64,000 nt of DNA, taken from the NCBI GenBank assembly GCA_022577435.1, contig JAKOON010000027.1:6134800-6198799 (forward strand), given 5' to 3'. Shown one piece after another: positions 12,648-27,783 of this stretch. Made by a program: the position numbers and the translations under genes. Positions within the stretch are counted from its first letter, which is position 1; each line of letters starts with the position of its first letter. The notes beneath the pieces are model-generated. The model had not been told where the DNA came from and did not search any database. It saw nothing but the letters and a program-made list of their open reading frames with translations. The DNA is from Embiotoca jacksoni. Taxonomy: Eukaryota; Chordata; Actinopteri; Embiotocidae.

Positions 12648-15600
12648 GACATCTCACCTTGCCCTTGTCAAAGTAATTAATAATCTGCTGATAGAGCTGG
12701 TCCTTGAGCTGTCCTTGAGTGGTGGCCTGGTAGCCATCTCTCTGGGTCAGGTGGGCTGCACACTGCTCGTCTGACCACTGCAAGGAACAAGACAGCGCTG
12801 GGGGTCAACACTGGGCAATGCAATACAATACGCAGCAAAAAGGGGAACTGGTGACAAGAAATTTATCCCTGACATATAGCCGATGCAAATGGGTGAGATG
12901 GAAACCTAAGACATGGGCAATGAATCAGGTGTCAATATACAGTAGGCAAAATGGTTCAGAGGGAGCATCAATACAATACAGAGCATTTGTAGAGCGGAAA
13001 CCTGCTGTTACAGTATTTAACATGAGAATCTTCACAATCCAAAATAGACACTGTGGTTACATGTATACTTTTATTCGTTCTGATTGACATTATTCAGACT
13101 GATATAATTTGTTCCAGTGTTCACAGAAGCATTTACTCGGACCAGCTGCGTGACGTTAAAAATGATAAATGCATCACGTTGTGGATCGCCTTGTTTTCTT
13201 TCCACCTACAACCAACAAAGACAATGAGCACTAGCCAATCAGAGCCAGACTATTTGCCATCATTGTGTTGCTATTAATCAAGCAACAGGCTTGATAACAA
13301 TGCATGGTAGGCATCCAAAAATGTTCAGTTCCTCAAGCCGCCATTGTTTTTAAGTGGAGGAGAAGCCCACTCACATTTATAATAATAAGGAGGGCATGTA
13401 CAGAAATAAAACACAGCCAGGAACTAATCAGTTTCATCATTTACTTGGTTTGTTTACACGGTTACAAGATTTTTTCTTTTGATTGGTTTATGAAAAGACT
13501 TGTATAACCCTCTGAAACCAATTACATTTTCAATCGGTTTGGGGCTGTTTATTCTGTTTGAGGTATTTTTATGAAGCCATTTTATTCTGTTTGAACTTAT
13601 AAATGGTTTGAAACATCAAGCTCCATGTAAACATAAAGCTGATCCAGTGAGGGGAGCTGAAAGAAGCATCACTTATGCTTGTGTTAACAATAAAAACACC
13701 AGATAAAATTGAGACATGCAGCAACCTAATCTTATTCAGTACAAAACTTGCTTGATTTTGTAAACAATGACAGACAAGCAAACCTGCAAAAAAAAAAACC
13801 TAAAAAACACAAGAAAGCAGAAGTATCTTTTTATGTTTGTTCTCTATCCAGTGTAGAGAATAATGAGGTTGGCTTGTGTGTAGAGGAAGCATAATCCTAT
13901 GTGTCTGTCAGAATTCATTCATTAGCAGCCAGTTTTAATTGGGATTCTTTGGTGTTGTGAGCAACCTGAAGAGTTAATATATCTGACCAGGTTTTGTGTG
14001 ATGGCCACATTTGAATAGGAAAGCCGAGACATTTGCATACTCTCCACTGGAGATGGGTCAAAAAGTAATTGCTCCGTACATTGTTGCTGTGGCATAAAGA
14101 GGGACGCTGGGAGGCTTTGGCTTAGGTTATTGATTCCTTTACGGCTGGACTGCGGCATTTACATGGTAAAAAGGATCCCTGCTTATTCATGGATGGCCAG
14201 TGACCCTGGATCGACAAAACTGAAGTGCTGATACATCTCAAGAGTACACAGAAAGTGCTGTTAATTCATCAACGTTATTATACTGTCGCAGATACTCCAA
14301 TTGGAGGACTAATTATAACAACAAGAGCCAGTTTTACTCCACAAATGCTGGTGGATGCATTATTAAGTATCCATCATTCATCGTTATTTAATCTTGTTTA
14401 CGTGTGCCTCTGTGTGATTACAAAAGGAGGACAGTGGAGAAGAAAGGATGTATCCAGACTCCGCTGCAACAAAATTAACCGATTTCCATAGTGAACCCCT
14501 CTTCGCCGGCTACATTACGATCAGGGAGACAGAGACGCCAAGAGACGAACAGAATTGAACTAATCACAAAACCAACTCCTGCAAAATGCTACTGTGACTA
14601 CTCGGTGAGGAAAATGTGATTCAGTCACAGCCGGCTCTTCCCTGTCGGGACCCGTACAAAGGCTGAAGCAGCCAGGTATTTATGCAAATACAGATGAGAT
14701 GTTGGATCCGACCATTTCGGATAAAAGGCAGAGGGGAACAACTTCGAATTTATACTCCAAATACCAAACTCCAAATGGGAATAGACACTGCAGCTCTTTG
14801 TTTGAACAGTTTAGTGTGTGAATTGGATATATTTTTGGGCTACTGACAGAAACTTTTGAGGCTCAAAGCAGGAGTACATTAACAAAAAGGTGTGATAATA
14901 AAAGCAATGCTTCATGATGACTTATAGATATGTGTTCCTAATTCTTTTTATTTTTTTACCTTTAAGCAAAAAGTACATGGATCTGATGCTTGTGATTTAC
15001 TGCTGACAAAGAGGGTAGTAAAAGTACACCTTTACTTTGAAGCAACTTAGGTGGATGAAGAAGATTTTTCCTCTGCTTAAAAATATATTTTCATTAAGGA
15101 AAGATCAAATACTAGCCGAGAATTGCATTGGCTATGCAAGGTGAGAAAGATGCTACTCAGCAAGTCTGCCTTCTTCTCATGCCATGGTGGAATTAAACGG
15201 TTGCGGGTCCATCGTCCCAAGTCTGTACACATTCAAATTCATCGATACACGGACTGTGAACTTTCCTGAAACCAAGGACTACTTCCTTAGTCTTGCTTAG
15301 ACTTGATGCCTAAGATTAGTTCACCTGCCTGACAGTCGCTCAACAGAGACTCTAAGTTCTGTGATCTATGCTGTTTTAAACATTTCAGGGAGTGTACTTC
15401 TTGTCGGTCTTTGTGTCTGCATACCCTGAGCAGCTTTGCATGTAGCAGCAGAGTGTAGGCAGCCTCGGTGTAGTTGTCACACTCTTTGTGGAGGTCACAC
15501 AGCTTGTACAGGTACCTGGCAGGAAACAGCAATGATTTATGGGTCAAATCTAGGAGGGCCTTTTCACACTTTAACAACAGACAGAAAGTTAACTCGGCTA

Positions 15601-18600
15601 GACTGATGTGTCTTGACAGTCTTTTTTTTTTTTTTTTTAACCTCAAATAACACCTGACAGACGGATGGAAAACTCTGACTGGTGAGAATGTGTAATGGGA
15701 AATGTGTTTCAACAAAATCAAATAGTCTTCTGGATGTCTGGGGACTTACAGTTGGGAAGAAAAGGGTCCAAATGTACAGCGTTTAGTCTTTGTCAGGTTC
15801 AAATGTACCTCAACTGAGTCCTTTAACATCCTTTTTATAATGTACTTTAGTGATTTGTGTGAAAGGCTTCAAAGGGACTGAATGTCTGCATGTGAACAGG
15901 CTTAACAGAGTCTTACCTGATGTACATTTCCTCTCTGTCGATCTCCTTGTAAAAGTTCTACAGCATGAAAGGAGACATTCAAATACATTATGAATTTCCA
16001 ATAACAACAATGCCATTACACTGTTTATAAAGCTTCAGTATATCATGCTTTCATTGCATTACTCTAAGAGGAGAGTAGACTGTGGATTATTTTAGAATAT
16101 TTTCAAAAGGACAATATTTTGGTAATTTGATCCCCAAAAAAACTAATAACATTATCCAAGCTTGCAGCAGGCAGATGCATAAAGTATCTACTAAAGAGAA
16201 GTTGGCTGACATTGGAGTGACAACGGTACGTTTCCAGTAAACCCGAAAACTTTGCACAACTTGACACAGCGCTGAAGTAACATGGCTCCGATAAATGTTA
16301 AATATAGGCCAAACGCCTGCAGTCTTTTTTTTAGTGCCGGTCATCACATGAGACCAAAGTGACATTTTGATGCTCCCAAATTAAATGTCACTTCAGTGGT
16401 GGTTCAGGTGAGCTGCAGTGATAACATCTTAATGCACTGTGACATGGGGAGGTGGCTGTCTTTGTTTCTCGTCTGTGGGTAGTCGAAGGTCATTATTGTC
16501 GTTTTATAGCCTACAAAAAATATCTCGGTGTTGATAACACAGACAATTGTCTTTTAGAGGTATTTAAACATGTCATTTCCTGCAGGAGCTTCCATGTAAA
16601 TTAACTGTTAGTGGGCTGGTGTGTATTCAGCGGAATTAAAGTAGCCATCTTACGAGCACGTTGACCGTGCAGCTCATGCGGTTTTCCTTGTTCTCGTCGT
16701 GCATGATGGTCCTGTAGTCCAGCAGCCTCTCCAGCAGACGCACCACCAGAGTGACGAAGTTCTCGCCCGTCCTGGCCAAGTACGTGTGTTTCCTGCAGTG
16801 CTCCAGTAAACTGGTTGTGAATGTGGAGGAAGAGAAAGAGAGGCAACACGGGCAGAGAGGAAACATAAATGTGAAGCGTGCATGTGAAGAAGTTCTACGA
16901 CAGTTTAAAATGTCAAACTTTTGCTATTCAGGATTTGGTAAATGTAAAACATTCTTTTTTTTTTTGCCCATTAAAGCAGAGTTAGCATGCAACTGCTCCG
17001 AAAGCAAACATCACAGTGGCAAGCTGTGACGAGAAGTCGTGTGATCATCAGCACACTGTGATTATTTTTGAGGAGTGCTATGTTGCAATTAGCATTATCT
17101 AACTGGTGAGGGGCTCAGGCGTAATCCTGTCCATTAATCAGCACTTACATTTTCTGAAAAAGAACTTTGTACTGCTCGTCTCCGCGGCCCCCCTCCACCT
17201 CGTGATCCAGCTTGGTGATGATCTCGTTCTCAAACTGCAATTAGACAGAGCAGGCGTAAATAATCAGTGTAGCTAATTTTTCAATTCATTAACGCCATCT
17301 CCCTGTCTCCCTCTCTTTCTCTCTGCAGCGGCCAGGCTGAGGGGGTTTGTGCTTCGTCTTTAATTGTCCCTCTCTCTTGCAGCACAGCTGGCTGTGAGCT
17401 GCTATTTTCTGTTCATTACTAAAGCTGTTCTTTATCTGTTTAAATTTGTTTAGAACACCGAGACAAGACCGCATCAGGAGACACATCCCCTTTAATTTTG
17501 CTCTGTTGTAGCCGTACCTGCTGACAGTGATGCATGGATCTATATCTCGAATATTATTATGTAGCATCTGTATAAAAAAAAAAAAAAAAAAAAAAGAACA
17601 AACAGCTGACTTTATTGTGCTCAAACAATCCAATTTTCACTGACTTCTTGAGGTACTTGTCTGTGGGCCAGGCACAAATACAGAACAGGAGAGTACAGCC
17701 AAGTAAGAAAAGATATAAATGCTGTTCTCTGTTAAGCCAAAGATTTACAACACGCATGCGCACATGCACACGCACACGCACACACACACACACACTGAAA
17801 GAGAGAGAATGCAGAAGACAGGTCCAGTAAAGGGAATATTACTGGCTTACAGCCTAAAAAGGGGTCAGACCAAAGTGAAATTGATCACATTTCACTAAAG
17901 AATAAGAATGTCCAGAGAGATAGATCCTGAGTGACACATTGACTTAAGTAGTGATGTCCTGTCTACTCCCACCCTCAAAAGACTGCACTATCGATAGAAA
18001 TGATCGTAGAGGAGAGTTGGTTAAGCTGCCACAGCCGGGAGACGCGTTGGAAGCCTCTGAGCTTCCGAATAATTAGACACAAGTAACATAAACAACACAT
18101 ATTTTGGGAACCCCGACAAACATCCCAGAGCTGAAAACCGCCTAACACATCTTCTCACAGAACAGCTGTAACCAAATGGATTTCCTCATGCAGAGGCTTA
18201 ATTTTGCAACGCAACAAGGCATAACATTAAGTTCCACTTTCTGTGGCTGTTGATAATCGTGCCACAACAAAATGAGATTTGCAGAATTACAAGGAAGCTT
18301 TAGGCTATGAAACTTTTTATCAGATGGATGACTGCATGCCCCTCGTTTTTAGTTACACAGCTTTTCATCAGGTGCTTTTATTACTGCTCCTCTACCATCG
18401 TTCCTGCCGTTCTATCTTGTACTGTTCTGCTACAATTACTTCGTGTTTCAGAGGACGCACCCGCTGGAAGCTGCACGTGAAGTGGAACTCGCACTGCATC
18501 ATGTCAAAGAAGATGGGGATGGTGGCCTTTCGCAGCTCGATCTCAGGGACTAGTGTCATCTCCAGGATTGGACCCACCATCTCAGGGATGAACCTAATCT

Positions 18601-21600
18601 TGTGGGGCCCTTCGAGAGCAGAAAACAAATCACACAAATCATTGCAATTTGGTCAAAACAAGTACAATAAGTGAGTGAAGAGGACATCTATCATCGTTAA
18701 TCCATATTTAAAAGTAGCAGCTACAAACAAACAGGAAATCTGTCTCTTCATGTTCATCAGTCCTCTCATCAGAATTTTGTACGACAGTCAAGCTTTAAAT
18801 GACTTTGAACCGAACACATCGAGTGAAATAAGCCCATTAAAAACCCTGTGAATGAGTCAATATAATCAGGTGGAAAGCTCTAATTATTGGATCAGATGAT
18901 AGAGGTTACCATGAGAAGGGAGAAGCAGGTGCTGAGATCTAACACCCCAAACCCTGCACTGCCATCTCATTCCACTGAGACATCACATCAACATAAAGCC
19001 AATTAACACATGAACGTCTATATTTAGCAGCTATTCTCTACTCGGTAGACATAGCTGAAAGATAATCAGGAACACAAATTGAGAAAACAACACTTCAGCA
19101 TGTGTCAGATGCTGCTATTCTATGGTGGAGTTTGTAGAAATCCCTTCAGAAAAGATTTCCTCGATTAAAAGTAATACTGGAATGAGTGTAATTACCAAGA
19201 TTGTACCACATATCCCTGATTTCAAAGCCAATCTGTCTTCTCATGTCCTGGTACCTAAAAAACAACAAAAAAAACAAGGGAAAAATATCACACAAGCTGT
19301 TGTCAAATCATGGCGTAGAGGATGAGTAAACTCAATGAAAACACAAAAAACTGTTTTTATGACTTTCATTTGCCTAAAGAAATATAATAAACGGGATATA
19401 TAAAGGGTTTTGGTCATATGTGCAGCTCCGAGAACTAATGTCAGTGTTAGCATTGTTGGTCATAGCATGAAGACTTTAACTGAAAAGAAAAACAAAGAAT
19501 GAACCCAAAAACCAAAGAAAAGTGAACAAAACCTTTCCTGAAAGCTTCCAGCGAACATTTCAAACAGATCAGATGCAAAGTAAGAAAGTGGGATGCAACA
19601 CAATCCCAAAAAATGATTATACCAGTTAATACAGAATTAAACATGTATTTCACAGCTCTCCCGAGGGCTGATATATATAACTGTACATATTACATAGTAC
19701 TTTTTCTGTTGTCTTCCTGCAAAAAGCTAAATAAATAGTGCAACACAGTTTCTTGAGTCTGTTTCATCTATGTCTGAATGACACATGCGTCAAATTAGAC
19801 TGTCATAATGAAATTTATAATGAAACAGATTCACCGTGCCTGGACATGGGGAAATCCGTTTGCTTTGTTTTTCGTGATGTTCTTTGAAACAGAAACACAC
19901 ACTAATGAGTTATTTCCACTGCTGCAAGTTCACAACATGCACACAAGCCAGCAGTCAGCTGGCTGTCAGCTGTGGGCGGTCTTCTGCTCTGTGTATAAGT
20001 TGGGTAGGGCAGATGACAGGTGGTAAAGTGTTTGATCGAACACTCTTTGCTGCAACTCGTTTTTTAGGTCGACTTAGTGCGAGTCAAAACAAAGAATAGC
20101 AGGAGAAGTAAGGAGGATGGCTCCCGTCCTGAATCTCTGTCTGCCTTTTGTGAATTGAGGGCTTATAAGATGATCAGCTCTGCCATGTCTAGGTCATGAA
20201 CCGATCTCCATGGCAGCTTGGCGCCCCGTCTCACTGTCTGCCACACCGTCCTAGGTTACAGAGAGGACAAATAAAGAAGAGGAAAGGACTGCGAGGGGAA
20301 GACAAAGACTGAATGACGGAGAGACCAATGGGAGCGGAAAACATCGGGCAGTGATGCAGAAAGTGAGACCAGTTCTGTGAAACCGATCACATGAAACAAA
20401 AGCAATGGCTGTGGCTCCTTCGACAGGCTGGACGTTTGATCAGAAAAGAGCGCAAGTTCATGCCTGAAACTGTTTGAAGATGAAGAAATAAAATAATGGG
20501 AACAGCCCTGAGAGAGCACTTTTTACCCTATTTCCTCTAATCTGGCATGAGCTGCGCCACCGCATGCTGAGAAATAATCAGATGCATTTCTACTGTATGG
20601 GGAATAACACTCAATCAGCAGGTTAATAAAACCAAAAAAAGAAGATGTTGATACATAAATCTAATCGCAATGCATCTGCAACACAATGCTGCAGCAGCAC
20701 ATTTTCAATGAATGAACGCCGCAATAAACATTTGTTTACTAAGCTGTAAACAAACAGCTGCTTCTGTTCTGTTCTTCTGTTTTAAGGAAACATTTTTATC
20801 AGCGCAATCAGCGCCTTCCAAGAAACAAAGTCGATTTCACAAACTGCTCTTTTTAAGCAGTAGAGACAAAATAGAAATCAAATATCGGACATCTTTGTTT
20901 TCTTTTAATGATGTCAGGTGCATTCAGTTTGACGTGATGCCAAAGTCAAGAATAACTTTCCTCTTTTAAATCTCTAATTTCATGCCCTCTCCAGCTGGTG
21001 CCGCTGTGGGCAGCTGCAGAGATTTCCCCCCTGCCGAGCATCACGCCTACCCAACGTCAGACTCCCACACTGAGTGAGTTATGGAGGCAGAGTGACCCCT
21101 CTGTCTCCTCTCACCGTCGCGCTGCCGGCATGACACCTTGGGCTGACATTGTAAAGGCAGAAACGGAATGAGAGTGTGAGCATGACACCTCTCCTGACCT
21201 CTAATTAATACCAATTCACAGCCTCTTTCACACACGGAGATGTTTCAGAGGAACCGGAATCCCTGATGGAATTCTGAAATGCAACTGATTGTTTTTCCAA
21301 TATTGCAGAAAGACAAGCTAATGCACTTTGACAGTGAGAAGAACATTGAAAAAGTCCTTAACAAAGAAGCTGTGTCATGTCTCTGCACCCTGGCCAGGTC
21401 ACAACACTGTCAGAGAGAGCAGAGCTGCAAGCGATAAAATATAAACACTGCATCTAAAAATGATTGTATAGTTCGATGCAAAAAAAAAAAAAGAGAAAGA
21501 TAATGCATTACATCATCAACTCTTTTTGCAGAACATTAACTCTTTCATGTGTTCGTCTTGTCCCTTATTCCTGTGTATTTCTGTGTATGGCTGCTCGCAG

Positions 21601-24600
21601 CATGCTTGTGTGTCAGTGACACACACAAGTGTTCCTGTCTCCTCACATGGACGTGAAAATTACTGTGCAGCAGGCGTCGTGTCCTCATCTGAGCTGAGAC
21701 AGATGCAGGGTGCTGTTCTGTCACACTGCTGTAGGCAGCGAGACAGGCAGCTATGACTGTCGGCTGTCAGGACCTGCAACACGTACCTGTCAGCTGCCGG
21801 CGGAAAGCTCCGGGAGAGGTTAACTAAGAATAACATGTCTACGGAGGGGCAGTGGTGAGCGGGGGTCCGGGGCATCTCAGCTGCTTGTGTTGTCTAATGC
21901 AACTGTGTCAAGAGGGGGCAAAGGTCAAGACTGAGAGGTGAAAAGAAGGATGTCAAGGCATGAGGTGATGGAAACGGAAGAGATGGAGAACAAAATACAA
22001 AGAGAGTGGCGGATAAGGCAGGAAAAGACAAAAAACAACAACAAAAAAAAAAGTGATTGACAAGCAGCGGCCAGGAAGGACAGCTCAGATGTGATCAAAG
22101 CCCGAAGCAAAGGAAGCGTGAGATATTCGCACAACACCTGACAATATGATGCTTCCTCTCCTCATCACTCATATGCGCATATCATGACAGTACTGCATGC
22201 TCATTTATCCAGCTGTGTATGTGTGACTGCATCTCCGTAGTCACTTCTATGTGAAAATTAAAGGAAAATGACAGTGAAGTATGAGAGTCATTTTTTTTTA
22301 ATCTGTAGCCTTGGCCAATTGATTGTATCAGCTATGATAACAATGAGCTCCCTTACAGTTGTTGCTGAGGTCTGGGAACACAACGATATGGCTATAATGA
22401 AGTCCGATAGAGCAAGAAATTAACATTTTTATACATTACTGATGGGGATCGTAAACAAGTCAAAAGTTCAGACGAATTATCTGCACCCCTTTCTTTGGAG
22501 CAAATTCTAAAAGTGAGCGCAAATAAAATGTCAATGATGATCTCTCACTGCACTGGAAACATGCATGGTATACACACAACTTAAGGAAGGCAGCGTTTTT
22601 CTCTTACAAGTACGTTATGCTAACTTTGGTGTTTGTTCAAAACCCGCATTGAATGTCTTCTCTCAACAGCCAATCAGCTCGTAGCAAAGTCAGCTGGTCA
22701 GAATTATCATCAGCTGTTCCCCTGGTGAAATGCTTTCTCGATAGTTATGTGTTTTTTTATGTGTAATAGAAGAGACATCAACTCCTGTAAACAACAGAAA
22801 TGCTCCAGAAAAAGTCGGGATCTATTGTCTCAAGTTCAACCCTAAACCCTGGGTATTCCGACGAAGCACCAATGGGCGGCTCCAAATTCTCAACCCTCTT
22901 GTTATTTTAATGGTTTCACCGTTTTATCACAATTAAAAATGAAACTGCTGCAAGTAAATCATTACAACTATCCTCATTCATGTTTCAAGATGTTAAAGGT
23001 CATATTCAGCTATGAAAAAGCCTGAAAAGTCGACAGTTAATGATGAATTTCGAGCAGTTGCAATTTTCAAATTATCTTGTTGGGAATCTTTGGTTTAAAC
23101 TAGATTTGACGTCGTTCACAATAATGGATTCACAAGAACTCGGCAATTAACATGGCAAGTACAGTGTTCCAATAAGTGGTGGGATGGAAAGCCGAAAATA
23201 AGGTTTTGAAAAGTGGAATCATCTTTTAAAACATGAATGCAAACAGTTATGGATGTATTTATCCTCCTATTCAGACATGTTAGCCTGTTATCAGTGCCTT
23301 GGAGGATGACATTAGGATTACACAGTAATGGACCACAACTTCACAAACAGCACTGGGAAAGGCATACAAAAAAAAAAAAAAAAAAAAAGTGCTAAGGAGC
23401 CACGCTCCACAAGTCTTTGATTTCATCCATCTTTCTCTGCTTCTGAGCAAAGCACAATAATTGGTATTGCAGGCAGAGCTGACAGTTCATGCGCCAGCAC
23501 ACAAGGAAACGGGATGCTGAGAGAGAGGTAAAAGAAAGAAGGTGAGTGGTAGGTGGAGGGACAGAGGCACAGAGACATAGAAGGAGAGTGGGCGGGTGGA
23601 AATTGACAATCCCTGAAAAAATATCCCTCTTGCTTGCTCTGGAAACAATGCGGTTGTATTTGAATGACATATTTGGGAAATAAACAATCTGAAAATAGAA
23701 AGGCAGAGATCAGCCCTTTTCTGTGCTGACAGCAGGAATGGCAAGTCTTGTGCATGTGAATCAAATTTCTTTAAGGGAAGGTAGATGAGTCGAGAAAGGG
23801 GATAATCTGAAACATCTGGTGTCTGTGTTTAGCTGTTGTATTGCATTGGGATTTATCAGGGACAGCTATAAAGCGCTGACCAATGGGGAGTCTTTACTGT
23901 AAAGCATGTGTGATGTATGCTTTCCTGACAAACGCTCCTCCAAATGAAGATGAGAGCCAGTACGCCCCATGTCTGCCCAGAAAGCATTAATACATTTGGA
24001 TGCATTATCAGACTCACACTAATGCAGATGGATGGCTCTTTTATAGATACTGGACTTGGATGAACGGGAAATGAAAGGCTCTCTGAACTAATAGATAGAA
24101 AATTAAACATCTTTTTAGAGGCAGTAAAGGTGTAACTTTGATGGATTTCAAACTCAAGTGATTCCAAAAATTCCTCTTTATCTATTAAGGAAAAAAGAAG
24201 AAAAAAAAGCATGTTGAGAGACCTGCACCTTAATTCCATGAAGGGATTTCCCACATTGCCTGACATACCTGGGATCTGAGAACAAGATGTGCTCTCAGAG
24301 ACACTATGGGGCCGCTCTGCTTTGTTCAAAAGGGCGAACAATGAGTGCAGCCTCTACAAGAGCCATGGGGTGTTGGGTATCCCTGTGAGCCTCGAAGTGA
24401 TGAATTATATAACCACTCTTGCTGGGGAGGGAACTCGGGCTGCGCTGGTGTGAAATGAGGACGCCTTGCACTCGCACTCACTTCTGGAAGATCTTGGCTC
24501 TTTTGTCGCTTGAGAAGTTCTCCAGCTGCAGTGACTCCTGGGTGAGGAAGGCTACGGCCAGGTGGAAATAGTTGTTCCACAGCTGAGAGAGATGCAGATG

Positions 24601-27600
24601 AAGACAGAGACAGACAGAACGTGGTGGGAAAAAATATTTAACTCACATTTTAAATTCGGCTCCACAACACCACGTGCGCAGGAAAGCTTTACAGTTTCAT
24701 TAAATCAAAAGGTTTAAATGAGATGGTTAGAGATGTGTATCAGGGAGCTGTCGCACTGAATGAAGAGGTTTGGTGATTTAGGCCAATGTCCTCCAGAGCG
24801 CACCCTCAATCAGGCGATGACAGCAGCTAAAAGAAGTGCGACAGTAGCCACCATTTTTCACCATGTATGCATACGAAATCAGACGCCTCATGTCGAGTTG
24901 ACTATCGATAGAATATAAAGAACACAATTCCTTATGATAGTACCTAACTTTGAAGAGTATGAATTGATGTGTAAGACAACATCCAATCTATCCAGATAAA
25001 TTGTCTTAACGCGACTGAGCTGTAGTTTAAACTGGAAGAACAGCTTTATTCATAGACCATAAAGACATCTCCAAGTACTTTAAGTTATACTGAAACACAA
25101 TAATCAAATGCCTTAAAGGCTTCGAGCAGTTCAATTGTTGACAGCATTCTTCCACATGACATTTATAAAGCAGGTAGAAAAAGTTGTTTTTTTTCCAGGT
25201 TAAAATATTCAGAAATGCACATGAAATTGCCATCCATTACAGAATAATTGATGTTCCCTTGCCACAATTTTTATGCCTGCTACCTTTAGTGATTTTTTTT
25301 TTCTATTCAGAAAGTCCAACAATGCTGCATGTGCAGCAGCCTCAGAGTAAAACTACAGTGTTAACAGTGCAAAAATGACAAAAAAGAAACATCATTCCAA
25401 AAACTGCTTGTGCTTAAAATGTTGCCTTGTCTAAAAAGAACATTATCTTCAGTTTTGGAGGGCTGATATCAAGGGTATTAAAATGAAAAGAGAGGCTTTT
25501 GTTGCTTCAGTTCTTACCTGTAGCTCAAAGTTGGTTTGATCCAGAAATTTCTTGTTCAGCACAGCTGCATACTGATTAATGGCCCGCAGGAACACTCTGA
25601 AAAGATAAAAGTAAAGTGTTTGGAACTAGTTTTTATAGCTACAATAAGTACATTTTACTACAAAGGTGTTTAGTTTTAGTTTCAAATTAAATGGGATTAA
25701 AGGTCACTTTTAGATCACTTTGTGCTTCCCCCACTTATACATGTTTTAATTTTTATTTAAAAATGTTTTTATTTTAGAGTAATTGATTTCTAAGGGACCG
25801 GCTGAACAGACATTCATCTCAATTAAAGGGAAGAAAAGCTCTTTGGCTGACATACTTTCCATCAGCAGTCCCTGGGCAAAATGAAAACAAAGTACTACAG
25901 ACAATATAAAATGACCTTCTTAAGTCACAGTCATGCATTCATTTTTTTAACCGAGTTCTTGTTTTTGAAGGTCATATTTTTTCATAGTTCGAGTGTCCAC
26001 TTAGTACGGGTATTATTTCTTATCACTGTGGAACACTGTGTTCTGAACAAATAATACATAAAAAAACAAAACTGTATTGTATTTCCTAGGTACGGCGAGG
26101 GTCAGGCAGCAAAACTACTTGGTTAAGGCGAGAGGAAGATGATGATTTTTAGATGAGAACCCTGCTGTTGGATGTCAGAAGTCGAACACACCCATCCGCC
26201 AAGCTAAACAAACAGAACCACTTCTTACACTGGCCCTGTATGCAAGTACTGATTTTACATTGTGTACTGTAGAATCCCCAAATATAAAGTCACTAACTGG
26301 AAGACTGAACAGTAGAAGAGAAACAACCGAATGTTTGCCCTTGCCGAGATTATGAGCTTCCAACAAAGTTGCAATGCAGGTTTAATCTTTCTCTTTGGTC
26401 CACTGAAGGCCGAAGGCACCCCAGAAAAAAAAGATGCAATGAGTAGATCTTAATGAGAAGACTGTCTGATGGGTTAATCCACTCTGAAGCTGGAGAATTA
26501 AATGTTAATAACTTAAGTGGCATGAAGATTTTAAAGGGGAATTATGATTGCTACTCGGAGTCAGAAGCCCATCCACCATTTAACTTTATTTCCTGGTAGA
26601 GCCTGCCATACAACAATGTTCATACCACTGACTGAGATTAACTCACTGAGTTAATAAAGTCCTGAATCATGAGTACAGGAGGAGAAAAGTGTCCAGCACA
26701 GCATATTCAATAACCTGTTTGATTATATTTAAGGAACAATCACTTCAGGTCCTTGTGGGTTTTTTCCAATCTTAGTCTGCGTTTTAGCTGCTGTGAGCAT
26801 TTTCTGCACAGCTACTCATCAATAGACAAACTGCAACAACTGATTCCCTAAAGCAGCACATGAAGATGCATCAGGACGTGATTTAAAAAAATAATATAAA
26901 AATGGCAAGGTGAAACGAGGACAATTGTGATGCCACTTGAGTGGATTGCATCAGGATTTCATGAGCAGGCAATAAAGTCATTGTGACATTAAGATGTAAC
27001 ATTGGCGTAACTGACACTGGCAGTTGAGCAGACATGTGCTGCACAGGCAGTTGCAGTAGAGCCTTTCGCCTTTGTCAACAACCAAGCTAAAACCTTAACT
27101 GGAACTGGGTCTCATTGAGGAAATCAGTAACTCCACATGCATCGTCTTCGAGCCTATTTCTTTCTTCTTCCAGTAACAGATCTCTGAGCTTAGTGAAAAG
27201 TCTAAATTTCCATGCTGTAGAGAAAGAGCTGGGGTTTCCCACTGCCACACATAACTGACCTTGAACAGGAACAACATGACTGTTGACCGACCAAGGCTGT
27301 GTGACCTGGGGTATTTTAAAGCTCCGCAACATTCATGTCCCACATTTATCTCCATTGGTGACTAAATGCTATCCGGGGCTGATGTGTGATACACATTATG
27401 CGTGACCTCAATCATTAGCTGGAAAGGTTAACCATCATTGAACACCTTTTGATATGCCATTAGAAGTCCATCTCTCTCTGGCTCTTTGGCCTCTGAGAAA
27501 CCCCCCTCCCCCCTTCCCCCGCCCCCACCCCGTCATCTCCTGAGCACTCAGACAGCCTATTACCAACAATCCTGTCTGCAGTGCACAGGCAGCCTCTCTG

Positions 27601-27748
27601 CACACACCTCACTCAATTTTCTGCAGCTGTGAACATGCCAATATAGTTGATGCGCTTAACACCGGACTAATGCTGAAATGCGTTTCCTTCCATTGCACCT
27701 GTGGTCTATAAAAGAATTACTGCTTAATGTGATGGGCTAATTACTGAC

Positions 27749-27783
<35 letters not shown>

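Larger units (their letters stand above)
10914..12657 (-). other. DOCK1 introns l-m and k-l
   Basis: The intron l-m is 346 nt. The intron k-l (11350-12657) contains the G32/(GT)16 tract next to the donor. Nothing else recognised. Confidence 0.8.
15516..18460 (-). other. DOCK1 introns between exons f and j
   Basis: Four introns separated by exons g, h and i. They hold a T run near 15622-15639, a poly-A at 17574-17595 and a CA repeat at 17755-17796. No other features. Confidence 0.8.
18610..24481 (-). other. DOCK1 introns e-f and d-e
   Basis: 586-nt and 5.2-kb introns. Only short homopolymers (23368-23388) stand out; the many 60-110-codon open frames lack any recognisable homology. Confidence 0.75.

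Noticed and set aside
12559..12783. Open frames with poly-P/poly-TH or poly-G/VC stretches
   Set aside because: They are the (GT)n/G32 tract translated on either strand; only the part inside 12658-12777 on the minus strand is real coding (DOCK1 exon k).
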